DNA of 12,323 nt, taken from contig CAIMWY010000294.1 in assembly GCA_903845315.1 (NCBI GenBank), forward strand, positions 1 through 12,323, written 5' to 3'. This stretch comes from an uncultured Burkholderiales bacterium. Lineage in GTDB: Bacteria > Pseudomonadota > Gammaproteobacteria > Burkholderiales > Burkholderiaceae. A model generated the notes under the pieces. It was given only the letters and a program-made list of their open reading frames with translations. It had not been told where the DNA came from and made no database searches. A program made the translations under genes and the position numbers. Shown here piece after piece: positions 1 through 7,804 of the stretch (position 1 is the first letter of the stretch; each line of letters begins with the position of its first letter).

Positions 1-23
1 GGGCCGCGATGCGGCCCTTTTTT
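1..23 (+). terminator. Intrinsic terminator of a convergent gene lying left of the window
   Basis: A perfect 7-bp GC-only stem (GGGCCGC at 1-7 and GCGGCCC at 11-17) with the 3-base loop GAT is followed by six T residues at 18-23. The T tract is on the plus-strand side, so the element terminates a plus-strand gene whose coding end lies before position 1. On the minus strand the stem lies downstream of the TPP enzyme stop at 48. It could also end that transcript, but the U tract needed for that would lie outside the window. The arms may extend left of position 1. Confidence 0.88.
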
Positions 24-47
24 CATTTTGGAGTAAAACGACATAAC

Positions 48-1742
48 CTAGTTTTTGTGTCGCGCAAGCGCTGCGTCACGAATTGCGCTCAAGGTGCCGC
101 GCGTGGTGATGACCTCAGGATCAAGCATGATTTCAATCAAAGTTCCTTCTGAGCGGGCAAGCGCTGCTTTGAATTCAGCCTCAAACTCTTCGGTCCGCGT
201 GATGCGCACGCCTGCATACCCATAGGCACGAGCCAAGGCAGCAAAGTCGGGATTTTGCAAATTAGAACCACTGGTGCGATGCGGAAACTCGCGCTCTTGA
301 TGCATACGAATGGTTCCGTACATGCCGTTGTTGAGCAATACAACGATGGTCTTGGCACCATGTTGGCTGGCAGTGGCCAACTCCTGGCCATTCATCAAAA
401 AATCTCCATCGCCTGCAATTGTGAAAACCGTGCGGCCTGTGATTAAGTTAGCCGCAATGCCTGCAGGCACGCCATAGCCCATTGAGCCCACAGTCGGAGC
501 CAATTGGGTTCGCAAACCGCTGGCTAACCCATGATGCTTATGAAAGCGATGTACCCAACTCGCAAAGTTACCTGCACCATTGGTTAACACCGCATCAGGA
601 GGCAACAACTGACTGATGGTGTTGACGATAGCAGGCATATTGATATCGCCTGGCATCTCCTGCGGTACCAGATTACCTTGGTAATCTAGATGGGCAGCCT
701 CAGTCCACGCCTCCCAAGGCAAGTTCATGGGTGCGGTCAATACTTCCAATGAGCGCGCGGCAGCATTCATGGTGGAGAGCATGGCCAAATCGGCTTGGTA
801 GACGCGGTTGAGTTCTTCGGCGCTGGCGTGGATATGCACCAACTTTTGCCTGGGCCTAGGCGCTTCAAGCAAGGTGTAACCGTTGGTGGTCATTTCACCC
901 AAACGCGGTCCAATGGCCAAGATCAAATCGCTTTCACGAATCCGTTGCGCGAGTCTTGGGTTGATGCCGATCCCCACATCACCTGCATACAGAGGATGGT
1001 GGTTATCAAAGATGTCTTGGAAGCGGAAAGCGTTGCCCACAGGCAACCTCCAATTTTCTGCAAAGCGTTGCAGCGCTTGTGCCGATTGAGGCGTCCACCC
1101 TGCTCCACCCGCAATGACAAACGGGCGCTTTGAATCCAGCAACATTTCCCGCAATTGCCTTAATGCACCTGGATCGCTCCAGGCCTCTACAGGCTCTACG
1201 CGCGCCAAAGGACGGGCACTGACTTGACGAACCAACATGTCTTCTGGCAACACCACGACCACGGGGCCTGGGCGTCCATTCATGGCCGTGGCAAAGGCAC
1301 GCGCGATGTATTCAGGTATGCGCTCGGGATCGTCAATGCGCTCCACACGCTTAGCCATGCCACGGGTGCTGGGGCCGAAAAAACTGTTGTAGTCTAATTC
1401 TTGAAAAGCTTCGCGATCGCGAAAATCAGTGCCTACATCACCCACAAACAGCACCATGGGTGCGCTGTCTTGAAAAGCAGTATGAATGCCAATTGAAGCA
1501 TTGGTAGCACCGGGCCCACGGGTAACAAAGCACACACCCGGACGGCCGGTCAAACGCCCTTGGGCATCGGCCATATAGGCGGCCCCACCTTCTTGGCGGT
1601 TGATGATGAATTGAATTTGGTCTTGAAAGGCGTGAAAGCCATCCAAAACTGCCAAATAACTCTCACCTGGTACCCCAAATGCATGCTTCACGCCCTGCGC
1701 AACCAAGCATTCCACCAATAAATGACCCGCTATTTGTCCCAT
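48..1742 (-). CDS. Thiamine-diphosphate-dependent enzyme, acetolactate synthase-like (substrate unknown)
   Basis: A 564-residue protein with the full three-domain layout of the acetolactate synthase / benzoylformate decarboxylase superfamily. The N-terminal pyrimidine-binding domain (about 1-170) holds the activating glutamate E51 in NRQEGGAAYMA and the RGPGATN loop (75-81). The central domain spans about 190-340. The C-terminal diphosphate-binding domain has the thiamine-diphosphate/magnesium motif beginning GDGDFLMN (444-451) and ending NN (471-472). Such enzymes decarboxylate or ligate 2-oxo acids in the cytoplasm. E51 argues against glyoxylate carboligase, which lacks this glutamate. The FAD-contact motif RFDDR of true acetolactate synthases aligns with RLGEM (280-284), and no ilvN-like small subunit is adjacent, so a role in branched-chain amino acid synthesis is doubtful. 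The ATG start is backed by AAGGAG at 1754-1749, 6 bases upstream. It lies 17 bases after the transporter gene and is probably cotranscribed with it. Family membership is sure; the reaction is not. Confidence 0.9.
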   Translation of the reverse strand: MGQIAGHLLVECLVAQGVKHAFGVPGESYLAVLDGFHAFQDQIQFIINRQEGGAAYMADAQGRLTGRPGVCFVTRGPGATNASIGIHTAFQDSAPMVLFVGDVGTDFRDREAFQELDYNSFFGPSTRGMAKRVERIDDPERIPEYIARAFATAMNGRPGPVVVVLPEDMLVRQVSARPLARVEPVEAWSDPGALRQLREMLLDSKRPFVIAGGAGWTPQSAQALQRFAENWRLPVGNAFRFQDIFDNHHPLYAGDVGIGINPRLAQRIRESDLILAIGPRLGEMTTNGYTLLEAPRPRQKLVHIHASAEELNRVYQADLAMLSTMNAAARSLEVLTAPMNLPWEAWTEAAHLDYQGNLVPQEMPGDINMPAIVNTISQLLPPDAVLTNGAGNFASWVHRFHKHHGLASGLRTQLAPTVGSMGYGVPAGIAANLITGRTVFTIAGDGDFLMNGQELATASQHGAKTIVVLLNNGMYGTIRMHQEREFPHRTSGSNLQNPDFAALARAYGYAGVRITRTEEFEAEFKAALARSEGTLIEIMLDPEVITTRGTLSAIRDAALARHKN

Positions 1743-1748
1743 CTAGAT

Positions 1749-1754
1749 CTCCTT
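1749..1754 (-). promoter_or_regulatory. Ribosome binding site of the TPP enzyme
   Basis: AAGGAG read on the minus strand, 6 bases before the ATG at 1742-1740, inside the 17-base gap after the transporter stop codon. It is the strongest Shine-Dalgarno match in the left part of the window and fixes the start. It also suggests the enzyme can be translated independently of the gene before it. Confidence 0.8.
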
Positions 1755-1759
1755 CTTGG

Positions 1760-2968
1760 TCAAGCGATGGCCGTCCGATGTCCGACACGCAATGCCACCC
1801 AAACACTGACCAACAGCACAAAAGCTGCACCTATCAAGGTGGCGCCAAACCAACCACGGTCCATAAAAATACCAAACATCAAAGGGGACACAGCAGAGCC
1901 AACATCAATTCCTGAATAAACCATGCCGTAAACACGACCCGTTGCACCCTTAGGGGTGGCATTTTTGATCATCATGTCACGTGCAGGTCCACCTAAACCA
2001 ATGGCCAAACCCGTGATAGCCAGCACCACCATGGTAGCCGTGGCATCGAGCCAACCGCTGCCACACAGTGCCATCAAGACTGCAGCGACCGTCATGCAAA
2101 CGGCTACCACCCTCTCACTGTGCTGGGGGATTCGTGCAGCAAAGACACCACCCACGCCAACACCTGCGGCGGCACACAACATATACGCCGTCAACGTCAT
2201 GGTGGCCGCATTGAAACTAACCCCATGCATGGCTTGCAAAATAGACACCGAAAAACTTTGCACGATCACCAAGGTCATCGCAGTCAGAAGGAAAAAAACA
2301 AAACACCACCAAACGACTGCGTCCTTGAGAAAGGCCATGCTGTGGACCTTAGGCGTGTCGCTGGCATGGGTCACAGCTCGAGAAAGCAAATTGTCTCTCT
2401 GCCAAACCAAAAGCAACAAGATGCCAGCAAACATCAAGGCGGCCCCCATGTACGCCACACGCCAGTCAAAAATACTTGCCAGACCGACCATGAAAAGCGG
2501 CGCGACGGCCCAACCCAAGTTACCCGTTAAGGCGTGGGCACTGAATGCATAACCAATCCGAGCATCGGACACCTTTTGATTCAAAATCGTGAAATCCACC
2601 GGATGAAACGTGCTATTGCCAAGCCCAAACAGAATGGCTACCCCCATCAAGTCCGCATACGTGTTGGCGATGGAAGCAGTCAAGGATGCCAAGACAAAAA
2701 TTCCCATGGCAGTAAACAACACGGGACGTGGACCAATACGATCGACCAAGAACCCCACCAACGCTTGACCGAAACCTGAAACAGCAAAAAACACCGACAT
2801 CAGCAGTCCGAGTTCGGCATAACTCAACCCAAAAGTTTGAATGAAGACAGGAAACATCAAAGGCAGCAGCAGGTGCGAAAAATGTGAACCCGCATGTGCC
2901 AGCCCAACCAAACCTATAACTTTAGCGTCATCGCGCCAAGGCACGTCATTCAGGTCAAGTGTGGTCAT
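1760..2968 (-). CDS. Major facilitator superfamily transporter (12-helix type, substrate unknown)
   Basis: A 402-residue integral inner-membrane protein with long hydrophobic segments throughout, a size typical of 12-helix MFS carriers. The signature loop between helices 2 and 3 is visible as GFLVDRIGPRPVL (72-84). A related loop, GRVYGMVYSGIDVGSAVSP, follows at 344-362 in the second half. A polar region at about 191-212 is probably the central cytoplasmic loop. The N-terminal HAGSHFSHLLLPLMFP (25-40) recalls fosmidomycin-resistance-like (Fsr) MFS proteins, but that is only a family resemblance. It may import or export a metabolite handled by the following TPP enzyme; this is inferred from operon position. 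The ATG at 2968 sits only 8 bases after the U tract of the clpB terminator, with a weak GAG as its only Shine-Dalgarno candidate, so expression is likely conditional or low. Confidence 0.9.
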   Translation of the reverse strand: MTTLDLNDVPWRDDAKVIGLVGLAHAGSHFSHLLLPLMFPVFIQTFGLSYAELGLLMSVFFAVSGFGQALVGFLVDRIGPRPVLFTAMGIFVLASLTASIANTYADLMGVAILFGLGNSTFHPVDFTILNQKVSDARIGYAFSAHALTGNLGWAVAPLFMVGLASIFDWRVAYMGAALMFAGILLLLVWQRDNLLSRAVTHASDTPKVHSMAFLKDAVVWWCFVFFLLTAMTLVIVQSFSVSILQAMHGVSFNAATMTLTAYMLCAAAGVGVGGVFAARIPQHSERVVAVCMTVAAVLMALCGSGWLDATATMVVLAITGLAIGLGGPARDMMIKNATPKGATGRVYGMVYSGIDVGSAVSPLMFGIFMDRGWFGATLIGAAFVLLVSVWVALRVGHRTAIA

Positions 2969-3039
2969 GAAGTCTCAAAAAAATAGCGCAAAGGCCAAGA
3001 TGGGCGAGATCCTAACCTTTGCGCCTCGCCTGAGACGTC
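2969..3039 (-). promoter_or_regulatory. Possible attenuator-like leader of the transporter gene
   Basis: Three complementary pairings share this short stretch of minus-strand RNA. (1) The terminator stem: 3024-3009 with 3001-2986. (2) A competing 6-bp hairpin: GGCGAG at 3030-3025 with CTCGCC at 3008-3003, the latter being almost the whole terminator loop; the two cannot coexist sterically because GGCGAG directly abuts the base of the terminator stem. (3) An outer stem: GTCTCA at 3036-3031 with TGAGAC at 2977-2972 (two further pairs possible past one mismatch), which would cover the GAG that is the only ribosome-binding candidate for the ATG at 2968. The pairings are read directly from the sequence. 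That they act as a switch is inference; no known riboswitch class is recognised. Confidence 0.4.
2977..3024 (-). terminator. Intrinsic terminator after clpB
   Basis: On the minus strand, GCGCAAAGG (3024-3016) pairs perfectly with CCTTTGCGC (2994-2986). The stem can continue inward for seven more pairs, three of them G-U, to a 7-base loop (3008-3002). It is followed by TA and seven T residues (2983-2977). This is a textbook rho-independent terminator about 40 bases after the clpB stop. It lies immediately before the transporter start, which makes its efficiency decisive for the downstream pair of genes. Confidence 0.85.
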
Positions 3040-3063
3040 GACTGGGGGACAAGCCCCTCGCGC

Positions 3064-5667
3064 CTATACGGCCACTTTTTTGAAAGCGAATTCACCTGGC
3101 GCGCGCACCGGATCAACGCTCACCGCAATCGCGTCTTTGGGACCAAACTTGCCCTCCAGCAAAAGTTTGGACAACGGGTTCTCAATGCGCTGCTGAATCG
3201 CACGTTTGAGGGGGCGCGCACCAAACACCGGGTCAAAACCCACCTTGGCCAATTCAGCCAACGCCGCAGATGAGACTTGTAAGCCCAAGTCCATCTTGGC
3301 AAGACGTTCAGACAACACCTTGAGTTGGATGTCGGCAATGCGCGCAATGTGCTGAGCATCCAAAGAATGAAAGACCACAGTTTCATCAATACGGTTTAAG
3401 AATTCAGGCCGAAAATGGCTTTTGAGCTCGTCCCACACCGCATCTTTGATGTCTTGCGGATCTTGCCCGAACATGCTTTGGATGATGGGAGAACCGATGT
3501 TAGAAGTCATCACAATCACCGTGTTCTTGAAGTCCACTGTGCGACCATGGCCATCGGTCAAACGACCATCGTCCAACACTTGCAACAAGATATTAAACAC
3601 ATCAGGGTGAGCTTTTTCCACCTCATCCAGCAATAACACGCTGTAAGGCTTGCGTCGCACGGCCTCGGTCAAGTAACCACCTTCGTCGTAGCCCACGTAC
3701 CCAGGAGGCGCACCAATCAAACGGCTGACCGAGTGCTTCTCCATGAATTCGCTCATGTCGATGCGAATCATGTGATCTTCGCCGTCAAACAAAAATCCTG
3801 CCAGGGCTTTACACAACTCGGTCTTACCCACCCCCGTCGGCCCTAGGAACAAGAACGAACCGGTTGGACGATTGGGGTCGCCCAAGCCCGCCCGAGAGCG
3901 ACGAATGGCGTTGGCCACGGCCGTGATGGCCTCTTCTTGACCGACCACACGCTGGTGGAGTTTGTCTTCCATCTGCAAGAGCTTGTCGCGTTCGCCCTGC
4001 ATCAATTTGGAAACTGGAATGCCTGTTGCGCGAGCCACCACTTCGGCTATTTCCTCTGCCCCCACTTGGGTACGCAACAACCGATGTCCACCAGACTTGG
4101 CGGTCTTGCTGCTTTCTTTGGCGTTGGCTTCTTTCAAACGCTTTTCCAACTCAGGCAGCTTGCCGTATTGCAACTCGGCCACCTTGTTGAAGTCGCCTTT
4201 GCGGGTGAACTCTTCAATTTGATGGCGCAGGCGATCAATCTCTTCTTTCACCTGCGCCCCACCATGCGCAGAGGCTTTTTCAGACTTCCAAATTTCTTCT
4301 AAGTCTGCATAGTCTTTACCGAGCTTGGTGATTTCCTCTTCCAGCAAGCCCAAACGCTTTTGCGAGGCTTCGTCTTTTTCTTTGCGCACTGCTTCCCGCT
4401 CAATCTTGAGCTGAATCAGTCGGCGATCAAGCTTGTCCATCACCTCGGGCTTGGAGTCGATCTCAATCTTGATTTTGGCCGCAGCTTCGTCAATCAAGTC
4501 AATCGCCTTATCCGGCAGAAAACGGTCAGTGATGTAGCGGTGTGACAACTCGGCTGCTGCCACGATGGCCGGGTCAGTGATCTCCACACCATGGTGCACT
4601 TCGTACTTTTCTTGTAAACCGCGCAAGATGGCAATGGTGGCCTCAACCGTAGGCTCACCCACGATGATTTTTTGAAAACGGCGCTCAAGGGCCGCATCTT
4701 TTTCAATGTACTTGCGATACTCATCCAAGGTTGTCGCACCTACGCAGTGCAACTCACCGCGCGCCAGAGCCGGTTTGAGCATATTGCCTGCGTCCATGGC
4801 GCCCTCGGCCTTGCCTGCACCCACCATGGTGTGTAACTCGTCAATGAAAACAATAGTTTGTCCTTCGTCTTTGGCCAACTCAGTCAGCACACTTTTCAGA
4901 CGCTCTTCAAATTCTCCACGGTACTTGGCACCCGCCAACAAAGCGGCCATGTCAAGCGACAACACCCGCTTGCCTTTGAGCGAATCAGGCACTTCACCCG
5001 ACACAATGCGTTGCGCCAACCCTTCAACAATCGCTGTTTTACCCACACCAGGCTCACCGATCAGCACCGGATTGTTTTTGGTACGACGTTGCAAAACTTG
5101 AATCGCTCGGCGAATTTCATCATCACGCCCAATCACTGGATCGAGCTTGCCTTTGCGGGCACGCTCGGTCAAGTCGACACAGTATTTTTTGAGCGACTCA
5201 CGTTGACCTTCGCTATCCGCGCTCTCAACCTTTTGCCCGCCACGCACTGCTGTGACGGCGGCTTCCAAGCTCTGGCGGCTCAAGCCGTTGTCTCGTGCCA
5301 ACTTACCCCAATCCCCCTTGTTGTCACACAAGGCCAAAAGAAACAACTCACTCGCAATGTATTGGTCGCCACGTTTGATCGATTCTTTTTCGGCCGCCTG
5401 CATGAGCGAAACCACGTCACGCCCCACCTGAACCTGCTCTTGCCCCTGCACCTTTGGCAAGCGGTTCATCGCTGTTTCAGCCGACGTGGCCAATCCCGCA
5501 ACATTAGCGCCTGCACGTTGCAACAGCGACTTGGGTCCTTCGTCTTGACGCAGCATCGCAACCAAAACGTGCGAGGGCTCGATGTAGGCGTGGTCGTTGC
5601 CAAGTGCCAATGTTTGAGCTTCGGACAAGGCCTCTTGGAATTTGGTGGTCAGTTTATCGAAACGCAT
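3064..5667 (-). CDS. clpB: ATP-dependent chaperone ClpB (Hsp100 disaggregase)
   Basis: An 867-residue full-length ClpB (the E. coli protein has 857). It forms a cytoplasmic hexamer that threads aggregated proteins through its pore together with DnaK/DnaJ/GrpE. In order: Clp N-terminal domain (about 1-145); first AAA+ domain with Walker A GEPGVGKT (204-211), pore loop [11 protein letters not shown] (248-258), Walker B VFIDE (273-277) and arginine-finger region LERRF (327-331); the coiled-coil middle domain that defines ClpB rather than ClpA/ClpC (about 405-525); second AAA+ domain with Walker A GPTGVGKT (609-616), pore loop GYVGYDEGG (656-664), Walker B LLLDE (678-682) and sensor-2 GARPLKR (816-822). 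No ClpP-binding loop is evident, as expected. The ATG is preceded by GGAG (5676-5673) with 5-base spacing. It probably has its own heat-shock promoter at 5729-5701 and ends at a strong terminator. Confidence 0.98.
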   Translation of the reverse strand: MRFDKLTTKFQEALSEAQTLALGNDHAYIEPSHVLVAMLRQDEGPKSLLQRAGANVAGLATSAETAMNRLPKVQGQEQVQVGRDVVSLMQAAEKESIKRGDQYIASELFLLALCDNKGDWGKLARDNGLSRQSLEAAVTAVRGGQKVESADSEGQRESLKKYCVDLTERARKGKLDPVIGRDDEIRRAIQVLQRRTKNNPVLIGEPGVGKTAIVEGLAQRIVSGEVPDSLKGKRVLSLDMAALLAGAKYRGEFEERLKSVLTELAKDEGQTIVFIDELHTMVGAGKAEGAMDAGNMLKPALARGELHCVGATTLDEYRKYIEKDAALERRFQKIIVGEPTVEATIAILRGLQEKYEVHHGVEITDPAIVAAAELSHRYITDRFLPDKAIDLIDEAAAKIKIEIDSKPEVMDKLDRRLIQLKIEREAVRKEKDEASQKRLGLLEEEITKLGKDYADLEEIWKSEKASAHGGAQVKEEIDRLRHQIEEFTRKGDFNKVAELQYGKLPELEKRLKEANAKESSKTAKSGGHRLLRTQVGAEEIAEVVARATGIPVSKLMQGERDKLLQMEDKLHQRVVGQEEAITAVANAIRRSRAGLGDPNRPTGSFLFLGPTGVGKTELCKALAGFLFDGEDHMIRIDMSEFMEKHSVSRLIGAPPGYVGYDEGGYLTEAVRRKPYSVLLLDEVEKAHPDVFNILLQVLDDGRLTDGHGRTVDFKNTVIVMTSNIGSPIIQSMFGQDPQDIKDAVWDELKSHFRPEFLNRIDETVVFHSLDAQHIARIADIQLKVLSERLAKMDLGLQVSSAALAELAKVGFDPVFGARPLKRAIQQRIENPLSKLLLEGKFGPKDAIAVSVDPVRAPGEFAFKKVAV

Positions 5668-5672
5668 GAAAT

Positions 5673-5676
5673 CTCC
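5673..5676 (-). promoter_or_regulatory. Ribosome binding site of clpB
   Basis: GGAG on the minus strand, 5 bases before the ATG at 5667-5665. It supports this start, whose product begins [14 protein letters not shown] as expected for ClpB. Confidence 0.7.
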
Positions 5677-5700
5677 GGTATCGAATGTTGAATTGCTTCA

Positions 5701-5729
5701 TAACTGAGGCTAATCCCCCGCATTTCAAG
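5701..5729 (-). promoter_or_regulatory. Heat-shock (sigma-32 type) promoter of clpB
   Basis: On the minus strand, CTTGAAA at 5729-5723 equals the sigma-32 -35 consensus exactly. After a 13-base spacer, CCTCAGTTA at 5709-5701 matches 7 of 9 positions of the -10 consensus CCCCATTTA. Transcription would begin near 5696-5694, giving a leader of roughly 27-29 bases before the clpB ATG with its GGAG. Heat-shock control of clpB is well known in proteobacteria, which supports the assignment. No CIRCE inverted repeat is present, so HrcA control is not indicated. Confidence 0.75.
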
Positions 5730-5832
5730 TGGGTATGTCTATCCGAAACTTGACTTAAATCAATGGGCGAAAGCGACTCGTCAAGACAGTATGTCGCGTG
5801 AGGCTTTCAGATGCAGGTTCAGAAAGTTTCCA

Positions 5833-6309
5833 TCACCCTGCGTTGTGGACATGGATTCCCCAACGCGCCAAGGCTTGATCGTCGCTGACACGGGCATCCA
5901 CCCAACGCGCCCCCTCGGGCGTCACTTCTTTCTTCCAAAACGGTGCTTGCGTCTTGAGGTAGTCCATCAAAAACTCGCAGGCCTGAAAGCTCATGCCTCG
6001 ATGTGCGGATGTGACGGCCACCAGAACAATTTGGTCTTGGGGTTGAAGCAACCCCACCCGATGGATCACGCGTGCGGCATAGATGTCAAAACGCTGTTGG
6101 GTTTGCGCCAGCATGGCTTCTATGGCTTTCTCGGTCATACCGGGGTAATGCTCGAGTTCCATACTCGAGACGGCACTGCCTTCGTTGCGCTCGCGCACGG
6201 TACCCACAAAACAGCAGATAGCCCCAACGCGGACATCACCTTGTCTCAAATCAGCCAGCTCTTGACTGACGTCAAAGTCTTGAGCTTGGATAGTGACGCT
6301 CAAAGACAT
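5833..6309 (-). CDS. moaE: Molybdopterin synthase catalytic (large) subunit MoaE
   Basis: A 158-residue protein (E. coli MoaE has 150) that converts cyclic pyranopterin monophosphate to molybdopterin, using sulfur carried on the C-terminus of MoaD. Visible family signatures are FVGTVR (34-39) with R39, LEHYPGMTEKA (52-62), HRVG (83-86), SAHR (101-104) and LKTQAPFWKKE (118-128). The last holds K119 and K126, matching the catalytic lysines known in E. coli MoaE. I chose the ATG at 6309, 2 bases after the moaD stop, with AGGCGG 6 bases upstream. A TTG at 6315 would add two residues and create a TTGA overlap with moaD like those elsewhere in the operon. It is the last gene of the seven-gene run, followed by 165 bases before clpB without a convincing terminator. 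Confidence 0.96.
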   Translation of the reverse strand: MSLSVTIQAQDFDVSQELADLRQGDVRVGAICCFVGTVRERNEGSAVSSMELEHYPGMTEKAIEAMLAQTQQRFDIYAARVIHRVGLLQPQDQIVLVAVTSAHRGMSFQACEFLMDYLKTQAPFWKKEVTPEGARWVDARVSDDQALARWGIHVHNAG

Positions 6310-6311
6310 GC

Positions 6312-6563
6312 TCAACCGCCTGTGACGGGTGGGAAAAATGCGACCTCGCAGCCTTCTGTCAGCGCCACGGTCCCTTCACACAGATTTTGGTTGAGCGCCA
6401 TACGCACAGCCCGACCTGGGGTCAACGCATCGGCATAAGCACCGCCCCGTAAGATCAACTCTGCGCGCAGATCAGATAGCGTGGCCGCTTGGGTTTGCAT
6501 CGCTTCGCTGCCCAGTCCGACGGCCTCACGGATAGAAGCAAAATAACGCACGGTCAAGTTCAT
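6312..6563 (-). CDS. moaD: Molybdopterin synthase sulfur-carrier (small) subunit MoaD
   Basis: An 83-residue ubiquitin-fold protein (E. coli MoaD has 81). It ends in the diagnostic Gly-Gly (82-83, FFPPVTGG); the terminal glycine is adenylated by MoeB and converted to a thiocarboxylate that supplies the dithiolene sulfurs. The N-terminus MNLTVRYFASIREAVG is typical of the family. The ATG at 6563 overlaps the moeA stop as ATGA and has GGAG 8 bases upstream. A GTG at 6572 would add three residues but has no better support. Its partner moaE follows at once, so the 2:2 synthase is made from one message. No moeB is in the window. Confidence 0.95.
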   Translation of the reverse strand: MNLTVRYFASIREAVGLGSEAMQTQAATLSDLRAELILRGGAYADALTPGRAVRMALNQNLCEGTVALTEGCEVAFFPPVTGG

Positions 6564-7804
6564 GCCAACCACTCCGCAAAAGAGATAAAACGGACCGTAT
6601 CTCCTTGCGCAATGCTTTGCCCAGCGGGATTGTCCACCACGCCATCACCCCACACGGCAGAGGTGAGCACACCCGAGCTTTGGTTGGGGAACAAATCCAA
6701 GCCCCCTTGCGCGTTGCGTCGCACACGCAAAAACTCGCGTCGTTTGTCAGCGCGGGGCCAATCGAAATGTGCAGTCAACTCGGTGCGATCGATCTCGGTC
6801 TGCTTGACGCCTTGCAAAGCCAACACAAACGGGCGAACTAGCAGCAAGAAAGTCACGAAACTCGACACTGGGTTACCCGGCAAGCCCATGAAATGACATG
6901 CCACAGATGCGTGTTCTGTGCGATTGACCTGGCCATAGGCAAAAGGCTTACCGGGTTTGATAGCGAGTTGCCACAGGGACAAAGTGCCCAGTGCTTGCAC
7001 GGCGGGTTTGATGTGGTCTTCTTCACCCACCGACACGCCCCCACTGGTCAAGATCAGGTCGTGCTGGCTGGCTGCATCGCGCAAGGCTTGAAGGGTTGCT
7101 TCGCGTTGGTCGGGCACGATGCCAAGATCTGTCACATCGCAGCCCAAGCGTTGTAGCATGGCGCGCAAAAAGAAACGGTTGGAGTTGTAAATAGCGCCCG
7201 GCGGCATGGCCTCAGGGGCCAGATCGCCAGGCATGACGAGTTCATCCCCGGTCGAAAACAAGGCCACGCGCGGACGCGGGGCCACCTGCAATTGCGCCAA
7301 ACCAACGCTGGCAGCCAAACCCAAAGATGCAGGCGTGAGTCGATCCCCTGCAGACAACACCTTGGCGCCGAGCGTGACATCCTCACCCGAGCGACGAATC
7401 CATTGTCCAACTGGCACAGCCTTGAGCACTTTGACTTGTGAGGGCTCCACCACTTCACAGTCTTCTTGCATCACCACTGCGTCTGCACCTTCTGGAATGG
7501 GCGCACCAGTGAAAATGCGAGCCGCTTCCCCTAAGCCCAAAGGCGTCCCGCGTGAACCCGCAGGGATGCGTTGTGTCACACGCAGCAATGCAGCAGCCTC
7601 AAGGCAATCGGCCACTCGCACGGCATAGCCATCCATGGAACTGTTGTCTTCTGGTGGCACTTGCAAGGCAGACGTCACATCTTGCGCCAGCACACGACCA
7701 TCGGCATCGAAGGTCGAGACGGAGAGCACACCAGGCAAAGGCTTGGCATGCGCCAGCAATTGGGGCATAGCTTCATCCAAAGACAACAAAGCGGGTCGGG
7801 TCAT
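6560..7804 (-). CDS. moeA: Molybdopterin molybdenumtransferase MoeA
   Basis: A 414-residue enzyme that inserts molybdate into adenylated molybdopterin, releasing AMP and giving active molybdenum cofactor. Family motifs run in order: PPEDNSSMDGYAV (50-62) with the conserved Asp D58, FTGAPIPEGADAVVMQED (98-115), STGDEL (184-189), YNSNRFFL (206-213), TSGGVSVGEED (253-263), IKPGKPFAYG (282-291) and LPGNPVSSF (308-316). Length fits the family (E. coli, 411). I chose the ATG at 7804, which forms an ATGA overlap with the mobB stop; the ATG at 7852 would add 16 residues and overlap mobB by 52 bases. No Shine-Dalgarno sequence is visible before 7804, so translation probably depends on ribosomes finishing mobB. 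The partner that adenylates molybdopterin (MogA) is not in the window. Confidence 0.97.
   Translation of the reverse strand: MTRPALLSLDEAMPQLLAHAKPLPGVLSVSTFDADGRVLAQDVTSALQVPPEDNSSMDGYAVRVADCLEAAALLRVTQRIPAGSRGTPLGLGEAARIFTGAPIPEGADAVVMQEDCEVVEPSQVKVLKAVPVGQWIRRSGEDVTLGAKVLSAGDRLTPASLGLAASVGLAQLQVAPRPRVALFSTGDELVMPGDLAPEAMPPGAIYNSNRFFLRAMLQRLGCDVTDLGIVPDQREATLQALRDAASQHDLILTSGGVSVGEEDHIKPAVQALGTLSLWQLAIKPGKPFAYGQVNRTEHASVACHFMGLPGNPVSSFVTFLLLVRPFVLALQGVKQTEIDRTELTAHFDWPRADKRREFLRVRRNAQGGLDLFPNQSSGVLTSAVWGDGVVDNPAGQSIAQGDTVRFISFAEWLA

Noticed and set aside
2977..3008. A promoter with -10 TATTTT (2985-2980) driving a leaderless transporter mRNA
   Set aside because: The hexamers 16-18 bases upstream (near 3009-3002) do not resemble TTGACA, and the TATTTT is better explained as the terminator U tract. 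Kept as an alternative to the read-through idea, not as a feature.
5218..5250. Internal translation start giving a short ClpB lacking the N-terminal domain, as in E. coli
   Set aside because: The codon for V147, near where the E. coli internal GTG start lies, is GTT here and not a start codon, so the short form is not supported at that place.
4858..5691. A 277-codon plus-strand open frame opposite the clpB 5' half
   Set aside because: Fully antisense to intact ClpB domains, with low-complexity composition and no family resemblance. It runs across the clpB ribosome site, as a chance frame would.
5773..5797. Possible terminator after moaE: GCGAC (5797-5793) pairing with GTCGC (5777-5773), followed by TTTC on the minus strand
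   Set aside because: Only five pairs, a 15-base loop and three T residues; too weak to call an intrinsic terminator.
5791..6438. A 215-codon plus-strand open frame opposite moaE and moaD
   Set aside because: It mirrors the conserved MoaE and MoaD reading frames and has no recognisable motif; treated as a shadow.
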